A DNA stretch of 8,741 bases, from NCBI GenBank assembly GCA_014239625.1, contig JAAZYN010000103.1:1-8741 (forward strand), read 5' to 3'. This stretch comes from Myxococcales bacterium (GTDB lineage Bacteria; Myxococcota_A; UBA9042; PHBI01; JAAZYN01). The position numbers and the translations under genes are program-made. Each line of letters begins with the position of its first letter. Position 1 is the stretch's first letter. The notes below the pieces were generated by a model. That model ran no database searches. It was not told the DNA's origin and worked only from the letters and a program-made list of their open reading frames with translations. Below are positions 1 to 6,206 of the stretch, one piece after another.

Positions 1-591
1 GTCCCCAAAAGAGCTCTCAGCCTCACGTCGGGCGCCGTCGATGCTCGCCTCGAGGTCTTCAGCCCGGCCGACCACCCGCATCCCCTTACCGCCTCCCCCC
101 GCGGACGCTTTGATCAACACCGGCAGGCCGATCTGCCTCGCCTCGTGGATCAGCGTCGCGGTGTCTTGAGCACCATCGTAGCCCGGGATGACAGGCACGC
201 CATGCCGCCGCATCTAGGCCTTGGCCTCGATCTTCGAGCCCATCGCGGCGATGGCCTCTGGAGACGGCCCTACGAAGGTGATCCCCGCGGCCGCACAAGC
301 TCGCGCGAAGCCTGCGTTTTCAGCGAGGAACCCGTACCCCGGGTGGATGGCGCCGGCGCCGGTGACCTTGGCGGCCTCGATGATCCGCTCGGCGACGAGG
401 TAGCTCTCCGCCGCTGGCGCAGCCCCGATCCACACCGCCTCATCGGCCTCCAGCACGTGCCGCGCCGTCCGATCAGCGTCGCTGTATACCGCCACCGTCG
501 CAAAGCCCATCGCCTTGCAGCTGCGGAGAATTCGGCGCGCGATCTCGCCGCGGTTGGCCACCAAGACCTTGTCGAAGTATGTCGCTGTCAT
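1..591 (-). pseudogene. Biotin carboxylase (acyl-CoA carboxylase alpha subunit), 5' part, interrupted by an in-frame amber codon
   Basis: This is the N-terminal part of the ATP-grasp biotin carboxylase that carboxylates biotin for an acyl-CoA carboxylase, in the cytoplasm. From the ATG at 589-591 the frame shows the family start KVLVANRGEIARRIL (residues 9-23), HPGYGFLAEN (83-92) and GPSPEAIAAMGSKIEAKA up to residue 125. Codon 126 (214-216) is TAG. The same frame then continues without a shift: MRRHGVPVIPGYDG, followed by the ATP-binding glycine loop KASAGGGGKGM (about 161-171), and runs off the window at position 1. The rest of the ATP-grasp domain and any biotinyl domain lie outside. A TTG at 598-600 could add three residues, but neither start has a clear ribosome site. 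It lies downstream of the carboxyltransferase gene on the same strand, so it is the likely partner alpha subunit. The family is certain. Whether the gene is dead, misread or reinitiated is open. Confidence 0.85.
211..216 (-). other. In-frame TAG stop abutting an ATG inside the biotin carboxylase gene
   Basis: On the minus strand the bases read TAG ATG. The TAG falls at a variable position between two conserved blocks (MGSKIEAKA and GVPVIPG). The ATG that follows is in the same frame and preceded by AAGG at 5-nt spacing, so reinitiation is conceivable. TAG is the normal stop of three other genes here (the carboxyltransferase, the secreted protein and the ACP), which argues against a recoded amber. 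A C-to-T change from CAG would create it in one step. Confidence 0.9.
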
Positions 592-654
592 GCTCGCCAA
601 CAGATGCTCGGGTGAGAAGTTCGTTGAAAGTGTCCGCCAGCGGTTTGCTTCGTA

Positions 655-690
655 CCGAGGCGCGAGAGTGAAGGGCGGGCTGGGCTCAAT
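655..690. repeat. Imperfect direct repeat, copy 1
   Basis: Matches 818-853 at 29 of 36 positions when aligned by eye without gaps, offset 163 bp. The longest exact block is GAAGGGCGGGC (670-680), and TCAAT ends both copies. Function is unknown. Confidence 0.5.
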
Positions 691-817
691 TCGAACTCTC
701 GAGCACGGCCGGCGCGGGCCCTACAAGCCAAGATGACACCGACCTGGGCTCCGCTCGGGACACTAGCGCCCCGCTCGGAAGGTGGGCGCCGTCACATCCG
801 CCGCGGTGTGGTCCCTG

Positions 818-853
818 CCAAAGCGCGAGGGCGAAGGGCGGGCGGAGGTCAAT
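818..853. repeat. Imperfect direct repeat, copy 2
   Basis: Second copy of the 655-690 segment, with the exact 11-nt core at 833-843. Both copies lie in the spacer between the two carboxylase genes. The high GC content raises the chance level for such a match. Confidence 0.5.
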
Positions 854-923
854 CCAAGCCCGAACGACCCGGGCAGGGGACAAACACGCGAGGAGGTGTG
901 AGGCGGAGTGTTCATTCAGGGCG

Positions 924-2522
924 CTAATGTCGAAACACGCCCCACTCCACGGTCGGCTCCACCGTGCGCGTGAGCGCGCAGCTGAGCCCGATGCCGAGGG
1001 CGTCGCGTGTGTCCCGAGGATCGATGATGCCGTCATCCCAGACCTGGGACGTCGCAAACAACGCCGTCGACTCCTTGTCGATCTGACCTTTGAGCATCTT
1101 CTTCATGGTCTCCAGAGCCCGCTCGTCGACCTGTTCACCCCGCTTGTCCGCAGCCTGGCGCCGGATGATGTCGAGCACGCCGGCGAGCTGCTCGCCCCCC
1201 ATGACCGCGATCTTGTGATTGGGCCAGGTGAAGATGAAGCGCGGGTCATACGACCGGCCCGCCATCCCGTAATTTCCTGCACCATAGCTGGCACCGGTCA
1301 TGACGGTGAAGATGGGCACCGTGCTGTTTGAGACGGCGTTGATGAGCTTCGCGCCGTTTTTGATGATCCCGCCCTCTTCATAGCTCCGGCCGACCATGAA
1401 ACCGGTGATGTTCTGAAAGAACAACAGCGGGATCCCGCGCTGATTGCAAAGCTGGATGAACTGAGCGCCCTTATTGGCGCTCTCGCTGAACAAGATCCCG
1501 TTGTTGGCGAGGATCCCGACCAGAAACCCGTGCAAATAAGCCCAACCGCAGACCAGGGTCTTGCCATACTCGCGCTTGAACTCCTCGAACTCCGACCCGT
1601 CGACCACGCGGGCGATCACCTCGCGCTGATCGAAGGGGACCTTGATGTCCGCTGATACCGCCCCCAACAGCTCGTCTGGATCGTAAAGTGGAGGACGGAC
1701 ATCGCGGCGCTGAAGCTCTCCGCGTTTGGTCCAGTTCATCCTGGACACGATCTCGCGTGCGAGCGCGATGGCGTCGGACTCATCGACCGCCAGATAGTCG
1801 CTCACCCCCGAGATCCGCGAGTGCATCGCGGCGCCGCCCAGGCTCTCGTGATCACTCACCTCGCCGGTCGCCATCTTTACCAGCGGCGGGCCCGCGAGGT
1901 AGACCTTGGCGGCTTGGTCGACCATCACCACGTAGTCGCTCATTCCGGGCAGATAGGCGCCGCCTGCCGTGGAGCTGCCGAAGACCACCGTGATCGACGG
2001 GATGCGCTCTTTGGAGCGGCGGGTGATGTGTTTGAAGGAGGCGCCGCCGGGGACGAAGATCTTCGACTGGTTGGGCAGGTCGGCGCCGGCGGACTCGATG
2101 AAACTGAGCACCGGCAGCCCGTTGTTGATGGCGATCTCGCCCAGGCGAAAACTCTTACGCAGCGCGTACTCATTGACAGCGCCGCCCTTCATCGTGGCTT
2201 CGCTGGCGGTGACGAGGCACTCCACGCCGCTGACGACGCCAACGCCGCCCACCACCCCGGCGCCTGTACCTACGGATCGCACGGTGTGGCCTGCGAGAGG
2301 GCACAGCTCGAGAAAGTAGCTGTCGTCGTCGAGGACCATCTCGATCCGCTCCCGCGGAAGCAGCTTGCCCTTGTTGACGTGACGGCTGATGTATTTCTCA
2401 CCGCCGCCCTCGCGAGCCTTGATGAGCGCCTGATTCAGTGAATCCACCATCGACGACATCTGCGCGTAGTTGGAGCGGTAGATGTCGGACTTGGTGTTGA
2501 GCCGGGAACGAATACGTCTCAT
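924..2522 (-). CDS. Acyl-CoA carboxylase beta subunit (carboxyltransferase), methylcrotonyl-CoA carboxylase type
   Basis: Transfers the carboxyl group from carboxybiotin to an acyl-CoA; cytoplasmic, working with a biotin carboxylase/biotin carrier alpha subunit. The 532-residue product has the usual length of methylcrotonyl-CoA carboxylase beta subunits. Seen in order: the N-terminal helix with HVNKGKLLPRERIE (48-61), the first crotonase-like half with FGSSTAGGAYLPGMSD (181-196), and the second half with NITGFMVG (371-378), TGASYGAGNYGMAGRSYDPR (409-428) and WPNHKIAVMGGEQLAGVL (433-450). The YGAGNYGM and WPN...VMGGEQ blocks are typical of methylcrotonyl-CoA (or geranyl-CoA) rather than propionyl-CoA enzymes, so a role in leucine breakdown (LiuB-like) is likely but not proven. 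I chose the ATG at 2520-2522 because the family begins about there. The open frame continues to 2741, but those 73 residues are unlike the family and overlap the divergent gene. The stop is TAG, and the alpha subunit follows 332 bp on. Confidence 0.93.
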   Translation of the reverse strand: MRRIRSRLNTKSDIYRSNYAQMSSMVDSLNQALIKAREGGGEKYISRHVNKGKLLPRERIEMVLDDDSYFLELCPLAGHTVRSVGTGAGVVGGVGVVSGVECLVTASEATMKGGAVNEYALRKSFRLGEIAINNGLPVLSFIESAGADLPNQSKIFVPGGASFKHITRRSKERIPSITVVFGSSTAGGAYLPGMSDYVVMVDQAAKVYLAGPPLVKMATGEVSDHESLGGAAMHSRISGVSDYLAVDESDAIALAREIVSRMNWTKRGELQRRDVRPPLYDPDELLGAVSADIKVPFDQREVIARVVDGSEFEEFKREYGKTLVCGWAYLHGFLVGILANNGILFSESANKGAQFIQLCNQRGIPLLFFQNITGFMVGRSYEEGGIIKNGAKLINAVSNSTVPIFTVMTGASYGAGNYGMAGRSYDPRFIFTWPNHKIAVMGGEQLAGVLDIIRRQAADKRGEQVDERALETMKKMLKGQIDKESTALFATSQVWDDGIIDPRDTRDALGIGLSCALTRTVEPTVEWGVFRH

Positions 2523-2665
2523 GTGGATCTTGAACACCGGGAAGGAAGGTGTGTCAAACCTAAAAGTAACGACTTTACGCAAACACAAAGCGCTCTCTAA
2601 AGCGTCCAAAACGTTGGCAAAGGCCTGTTTCCACCGTAAGTTGCGGGGTACTGGCACATCGTGAC
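2523..2665. promoter_or_regulatory. Divergent intergenic region between carboxyltransferase and secreted-protein genes
   Basis: These 143 bp must hold the promoters of both flanking genes. The sequence is richer in A/T than the surrounding genes (for example 2556-2590), as expected for promoter DNA. Minus-strand -35-like TTGACA occurs at 2552-2557, but the matching -10 position (2529-2534, TTCAAG) is poor and too close to the start codon to trust. Confidence 0.5.
2614..2642 (+). promoter_or_regulatory. Possible sigma-70-like promoter for the secreted-protein gene
   Basis: TTGGCA at 2614-2619 matches the -35 consensus at five of six positions. A 17-nt spacer separates it from TAAGTT (2637-2642), a weak -10 with three matches. 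The location just upstream of the gene fits. The weak -10 keeps this tentative. Confidence 0.25.
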
Positions 2666-2668
2666 ATG

Positions 2669-2674
2669 AAGGGG
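2669..2674 (+). promoter_or_regulatory. Ribosome binding site deciding the start of the secreted protein
   Basis: AAGGGG lies 9 nt before the ATG at 2684. The earlier in-frame ATG at 2666 has no purine-rich site at suitable distance; the nearest GGGG is about 17 nt upstream. This favours 2684. Confidence 0.45.
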
Positions 2675-2683
2675 TTGCTGCAC

Positions 2684-3505
2684 ATGACTCGCCACATCCT
2701 GACGGCCGCGCTGTCCCTGCTGCTGGCGGTGCCAGTGGCACACGCCAAGCCCAAAAAGAAAAAGACCACTTACGCCAAGCTCAAGGTCGAAGATGTGGCC
2801 CCCGAGCTGGCGGGCATAAAGTTCGGGCGCGACGAAACCGCAGCGATGAAGTGGGTGACGAGGCGCTTTCAGCATCACTACGATCCCACCATCGCCAGGA
2901 GCCAGGGCGTCGACAAGCAACGCTGGATCGACAAGGTGAGTCGCGACGCACAGGCCGCGCAGAAGGCGGCCATCGACTACAAGGGCGGCAAGACCGGCTT
3001 CGAGACGTCGATCGTGGGTAAGGACTTCGGTCGCGTCAAAGGCGAGCGAATGATCATCGCCAAGGTCGGCAAGACCAGGCACTACCTGCTGTTCTACGAG
3101 GGGTTGCTCTGGCGTTATGCGGTGACCTTGGCGTCCACCGGCACCTTCAACGCAAGGGTCGCCGAGCTCGCCACGAAGATCGGTCCTCCGGCGCTGCAGC
3201 GCTCCACACCCCGCCCCTTCGCAGGGTGGCTGTTCAAGACGCTGAGGGTCGAGCTGCGCGATGAACGGATCATGTACAACGGCGACGCCCTGGTCATCAC
3301 CCACCGAAAACTCGCCAGCAGCATCGCCAAAGCGTTCAAAAAGGCCGGCGGCCGGGCCGCAGCCAAGACCGGCGCCGAAGGGCTCGGCGATGTGTTGGCC
3401 GAACCCGAGGAGGGCGACGCGGACACCTCTGCGGCGGATAAGGAGCTCGAGGAATACGAGCGCAAGCGCGGCAAGAAGAAGAAGAAGAAGAAGAAGAAAC
3501 GGTAG
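2684..3505 (+). CDS. Exported protein of unknown function with lysine-rich tail
   Basis: I do not recognise a named domain. With the start at 2684 the product is 273 residues; the ATG at 2666 would add six (MKGLLH). The N-terminus is a clear Sec signal peptide: short basic TRH, a hydrophobic stretch ILTAALSLLLAVPVA, and an AHA cleavage site near residue 22. The mature protein begins KPKKKK. The middle is a mixed hydrophilic domain with aromatic patches (MKWVTRRFQHHYDP, HYLLFYEGLLWRYAV). It is followed by a basic helix (KLASSIAKAFKKAGGRAAAK), an acidic stretch (EPEEGDAD, KELEEYERKRG) and a terminal run of nine lysines and one arginine. Export to the periplasm is inferred. No lipobox, anchor or catalytic motif is visible. 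It is transcribed divergently from the carboxyltransferase gene and converges on the TetR gene, so neighbours do not suggest its role. Similar-looking exported proteins occur among myxobacterial hypotheticals, from memory only. Confidence 0.85.
   Translation: MTRHILTAALSLLLAVPVAHAKPKKKKTTYAKLKVEDVAPELAGIKFGRDETAAMKWVTRRFQHHYDPTIARSQGVDKQRWIDKVSRDAQAAQKAAIDYKGGKTGFETSIVGKDFGRVKGERMIIAKVGKTRHYLLFYEGLLWRYAVTLASTGTFNARVAELATKIGPPALQRSTPRPFAGWLFKTLRVELRDERIMYNGDALVITHRKLASSIAKAFKKAGGRAAAKTGAEGLGDVLAEPEEGDADTSAADKELEEYERKRGKKKKKKKKKR
3473..3499 (+). repeat. AAG triplet repeat encoding the Lys9 tail
   Basis: Eight AAG triplets and one AAA encode nine consecutive lysines immediately before CGG and the TAG stop. 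Triplet runs like this can change length by replication slippage without changing frame, so tail length may vary between strains. Confidence 0.9.
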
Positions 3506-3670
3506 CGACGCTCCTCGCCTACCACGCGACCGACCGACACGGGTCACGGCGCCTGCCGGCTCCCCGATAAGGTCACGCGTGTCCGCATGGGGCCGCGACC
3601 AGAGAGGGCCCCGCGTCACGGACGTGACAGCAGCCGCACCAAGGGCCGGAAGCCCTCACGGCGACAGCCC
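3506..3670. other. Convergent intergenic spacer
   Basis: These 165 bp separate the 3' ends of the secreted-protein and TetR genes. I see no gene. The spacer holds a GC-rich inverted repeat (3589-3612) and three GTCACG hexamers (3543-3548, 3572-3577, 3615-3620). An inverted copy, CGTGAC, lies at 3623-3628, so the last two form a palindrome with a 2-nt centre. Confidence 0.6.
3589..3612. terminator. GC-rich inverted repeat, possible bidirectional terminator
   Basis: GGGGCC (3589-3594) pairs with GGCCCC (3607-3612) around a 12-nt loop, between two convergent genes where a shared terminator is expected. No T-run follows on either strand, so it is not a canonical intrinsic terminator. Termination here may instead be Rho-dependent. 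Confidence 0.25.
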
Positions 3671-4330
3671 TCAGGTGAACGCGCCGAGGAGGTGATCTGC
3701 GACGACGCCGCGCGCCGTATACGAGAGGATCTGTTCGGTCAGGACCGCCGGATCGACGGCGGAGCCCGGGTCCAGGATGTGTCGCCCCGCCATCTGCTTG
3801 AACGCACCCAGGATGCCACTGCTGACCATGGCGGAGTCGAGCTCTCGGACCAGGCCGACGCGGATCCCCAGCTCCAGCGCCTTGGAGATGTAATGCTCGA
3901 TGTCACCCTCGAAGCGCTGCAGCGCCTCACGTACCTGCGGATCGCTGCTCGCCCCGGCGCGCAAGATGACCTTCGTAAGCTCGCGGTTGTCGTACAGCGT
4001 CCGGACGATCCGACGCACCGTCTCGCGCAGCTGGTCGACGATGGGAGGCTTGTTCGGTCGGGTGTCGACCCCCACGACGTTGTCGCGGAGATGTCCGAAG
4101 AGCTCTCCGAGCAACTCGAGAAAGATGGACTCCTTGCTCTCGAAATAGAGATAGAACGTGCCACGCGCGACGCCCGCGGTGCTGATAATGTCGCTGACGC
4201 TGGTCCGATGAAACCCTTTGTCGCCAAAGAGGTTAAGCGCGGTACGCATGATATGCGCCCGTCGGAGCCGACGCTTCTCGTTGGCGCGCGCCGTGCGTCC
4301 ATCAGAGGCTTGTAGCGTCTTAGCGACCAT
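3671..4330 (-). CDS. TetR/AcrR-family transcriptional regulator
   Basis: A 219-residue one-component repressor of the usual family length. The N-terminal DNA-binding domain is plain: HIMRTALNLFGDKGFHRTSV, then the helix-turn-helix DIISTAGVARGTFYLYFESK (about 47-66), with the basic stretch NEKRRLRRAH (17-26) ahead of it. The C-terminal ligand domain (about 75-219) is helical and variable, so the effector cannot be read from it; an acyl-CoA or fatty acid is a guess from the neighbours. The ATG at 4328-4330 is preceded by AGAGGTGA (4334-4341). The gene starts inside the acyltransferase gene, overlapping by 11 nt. It is thus the last gene of the lipid operon, and repression of the operon's own promoter (outside the window, upstream of 8741) is the simplest model. 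Stop is TGA. Confidence 0.93.
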   Translation of the reverse strand: MVAKTLQASDGRTARANEKRRLRRAHIMRTALNLFGDKGFHRTSVSDIISTAGVARGTFYLYFESKESIFLELLGELFGHLRDNVVGVDTRPNKPPIVDQLRETVRRIVRTLYDNRELTKVILRAGASSDPQVREALQRFEGDIEHYISKALELGIRVGLVRELDSAMVSSGILGAFKQMAGRHILDPGSAVDPAVLTEQILSYTARGVVADHLLGAFT

Positions 4331-5189
4331 GGCTCACCTCTGCTGCGGCCAGGCGTTGGCGCCAGTACGCGTCGACCCGCGCGCTGACCTCCTTACGACA
4401 CTCGTGCGCCACTCGCGTGACGCCCTCATCGTCCATCCCCGCGGTGGGGATCGGCGCGCCTACGTGCACGGTGATCAGCTGCCCGCTGCGCATGAGACGG
4501 CTGCCCTTGCGCATGACCTCGTACATCCCCGTGACCGCCACGGGCACCACCGGGATCTGGAGGTCGCGGGCGATGAAAAATACGCCCCGCCGAAACCGTC
4601 CGACCCTTCCCGTGAGCGTCCGGGTGCCCTCCGGGAAAGCCAGAATAGAGTGCCCCGCGGCGAGCTCGGCGCGCATGTTGGCCATGATCGCCGGCGTCTG
4701 CCCCTGAGACCCCCGCCGCACCGGGATGGTGCCGCGGCTGCGCATGAACCACCCGTAAACGGGATACTTGAAGTGCTCTTCGAGCTCGAGCCCCTGCTTG
4801 AAGTGTGGGGTCGCGTCGTAGAGCGTGACGTGGTCGAAGTGATTGGTGTGGTTCTGACAGAACATGTACGTCCCGTCGGGGTCCACGTCGGGATGGACCA
4901 CGCAGCGCCAACGCGCCCCCGCCAGCGCGACCTGAGCGCGACAGTAAAACCGATTGAGCCACTCCATGCGGTCCGCCGGGATCACCGATCCCAGCGCCGC
5001 CATCGCGCCCATGGTGCCGCCCATGAAGGACAAACCCAGGCTCCATAGCCCCACCGAGCGCCAGCGCTCAGCGGCCGTCGGCGAACGCCCGACCCACTCG
5101 GCGATAGCCGCCTCGAGCTCCGGATCCGCCAGCTCGTCGACCGGCGCGCCGGCGTCACCGTCGTTGAGGGCATGCAGCGTGGAGTTCAC
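4320..5189 (-). CDS. PlsC-family lysophospholipid (1-acylglycerol-3-phosphate) acyltransferase
   Basis: Transfers an acyl chain from acyl-ACP or acyl-CoA to a lysophospholipid or similar hydroxyl acceptor at the inner membrane. All four family blocks are present in the 289 residues: NHTNHFD (113-119; catalytic His114 and Asp119 in the HX4D motif), GTIPVRRG (153-160), FPEGTRT (185-191) and VPVAVTG (215-221). About 75 residues precede the core, with a hydrophobic, glycine-rich stretch at 47-70 (LGLSFMGGTMGAMAALG within it) that may dip into the membrane. The start is GTG at 5187-5189, overlapping the lipid kinase stop by 4 nt (GTGA) and preceded by a full GGAGGTGA ribosome site. Its own 3' end overlaps the TetR start. 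Acceptor and chain specificity cannot be told. It could use acyl groups carried by the ACP of this operon, which is inference. Confidence 0.92.
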   Translation of the reverse strand: MNSTLHALNDGDAGAPVDELADPELEAAIAEWVGRSPTAAERWRSVGLWSLGLSFMGGTMGAMAALGSVIPADRMEWLNRFYCRAQVALAGARWRCVVHPDVDPDGTYMFCQNHTNHFDHVTLYDATPHFKQGLELEEHFKYPVYGWFMRSRGTIPVRRGSQGQTPAIMANMRAELAAGHSILAFPEGTRTLTGRVGRFRRGVFFIARDLQIPVVPVAVTGMYEVMRKGSRLMRSGQLITVHVGAPIPTAGMDDEGVTRVAHECRKEVSARVDAYWRQRLAAAEVSHGR

Positions 5190-6178
5190 GCGATCACCTC
5201 CACAGCGCGGGGGATCACCTCGAGCGATTCGAGGTGCACCCGGAGGACCTCCCCGTCGACCATGGCTTCCAGCGGCTCAGCCGTGGGCTCGAAGGTGACG
5301 CGTCGGCCAGTGGTGTGATGAATATCCGGACGGCTCGTGTGCGTACCCCCGTAAATACTCGGAAAGGCGCGCACGAGCGTCATGGCCGACATCGGATCGA
5401 CCCGCACGATGTCCATCAAGCCGTCGTTCACGCTGGCACCCGGCGCCATATTCATGGTGCCGCCGGTGAACCCGCTGTTGGAGAACGCGAGGAACGTGCA
5501 CCGACGTTTGTCCTGGATCCCGTCCACCGCGATGTTGAGGATGGGCCGCTGCATCGAAAACAGGCTCGCGACCACGCTGACCGCATAACCAGCGGCTCCA
5601 AGGCCCTTGAAGCGTTCGTTTGTCAACGCGCAGACCTGGGCTGGAAACCCCACCGCCAACAGGTTGATGAAGTAAAACTCACCGCCCCGGTGAACACCCT
5701 TGATGATATCGCAGCTCCGGCGCTTGCCCTCGACGAGGGCGTGCAGCGCCGCCCGCTCCTCGGTGATGCTGAAGTCGCGCAAGAACGAATTGCCCGTACC
5801 GAGCGGCAGCTGCCCGATCGCGACCGGCTCGACGTCGCCCTCAGGCCGCGGGAAGATGCCGTTGAGCATCTCATACGTCGTCCCATCTCCACCTACCGAG
5901 AGGAAACGGCGATATCCATCACGATACCCCTGGCTAGCAAGCTCGATGGCGTGGCCCGGAGCCTCGGTAAAACGCACGTCGAGCTTTACCCCACGTCGCC
6001 GCAGCTCCGCCAGCGCACCGGGGGCGCGATGCGCGGCGCGACCTCCGCCAGCATTGCCGTTGACGATGGTGAGCGCCGGAGCGGCCCCCGCAGCCGGTGT
6101 AATCCCTCGCGGGTTGGCCGTAATCGCGCTGTCTGGTTGGAAGCGCATCTGGGAGTTCTTGGGACGAGCTATCGCCAT
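5186..6178 (-). CDS. Diacylglycerol kinase-family (YegS/DagK-like) lipid kinase
   Basis: ATP-dependent lipid kinase with the DAGK catalytic fold, 330 residues. Seen: the first strand and loop ALTIVNGNAGGGR (35-47), the nucleotide-binding SVGGDGTTYEMLNG (94-107), PLGTGNSFLRDF (125-136), the C-terminal beta-sandwich part with GFTGGTMNMAPGASVNDGLM (236-255), and MVDGE (306-310). The acceptor may be diacylglycerol, giving phosphatidic acid, but this family also includes kinases for other lipids and specificity is not readable. The first 33 residues are low-complexity and not family-like. Met11 (6146-6148) is an alternative start, and neither start has a strong ribosome site. It follows the ligase gene by 28 nt and overlaps the acyltransferase by 4 nt. 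The two lipid enzymes are therefore translationally linked and likely act in sequence on one glycerolipid. Confidence 0.92.
   Translation of the reverse strand: MAIARPKNSQMRFQPDSAITANPRGITPAAGAAPALTIVNGNAGGGRAAHRAPGALAELRRRGVKLDVRFTEAPGHAIELASQGYRDGYRRFLSVGGDGTTYEMLNGIFPRPEGDVEPVAIGQLPLGTGNSFLRDFSITEERAALHALVEGKRRSCDIIKGVHRGGEFYFINLLAVGFPAQVCALTNERFKGLGAAGYAVSVVASLFSMQRPILNIAVDGIQDKRRCTFLAFSNSGFTGGTMNMAPGASVNDGLMDIVRVDPMSAMTLVRAFPSIYGGTHTSRPDIHHTTGRRVTFEPTAEPLEAMVDGEVLRVHLESLEVIPRAVEVIA
5194..5201 (-). promoter_or_regulatory. Strong ribosome binding site for the acyltransferase GTG start
   Basis: GGAGGTGA on the minus strand is an eight-base match to the 16S anti-Shine-Dalgarno, with GGAGG 7 nt before the GTG. 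It lies inside the 3' end of the lipid kinase gene and supports the GTG start and translational coupling. Confidence 0.8.
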
Positions 6179-6206
6179 GGTTCGAGCTATTCAGATACCG
6201 GGTTGA

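Larger units (their letters stand above)
592..923. other. 332-bp spacer between carboxyltransferase and biotin carboxylase genes; no gene seen
   Basis: No open frame here resembles a known protein; the frames that cross it are extensions of antisense frames. I found no convincing promoter for the biotin carboxylase gene and no hairpin with a T-run to end the carboxyltransferase transcript. The notable content is a pair of related 36-nt segments. The length is unusual for two subunits of one enzyme and leaves room for a promoter or processing site. Confidence 0.6.

Noticed and set aside
2529..2557. TTGACA at 2552-2557 as a promoter for the carboxyltransferase gene
   Set aside because: The -10 position 17 nt on is poor and transcription would begin at the start codon itself, so I do not call it.
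2523..2741. N-terminal extension of the carboxyltransferase frame by 73 residues
   Set aside because: The extension is unlike the family, overlaps the promoter region and signal peptide of the divergent gene, and the family start fits the ATG at 2522.
3115..3540. Minus-strand frame with a polyphenylalanine stretch over the secreted-protein gene
   Set aside because: The poly-Phe run is only the complement of the AAG repeat. The plus-strand frame has a signal peptide and coherent composition.
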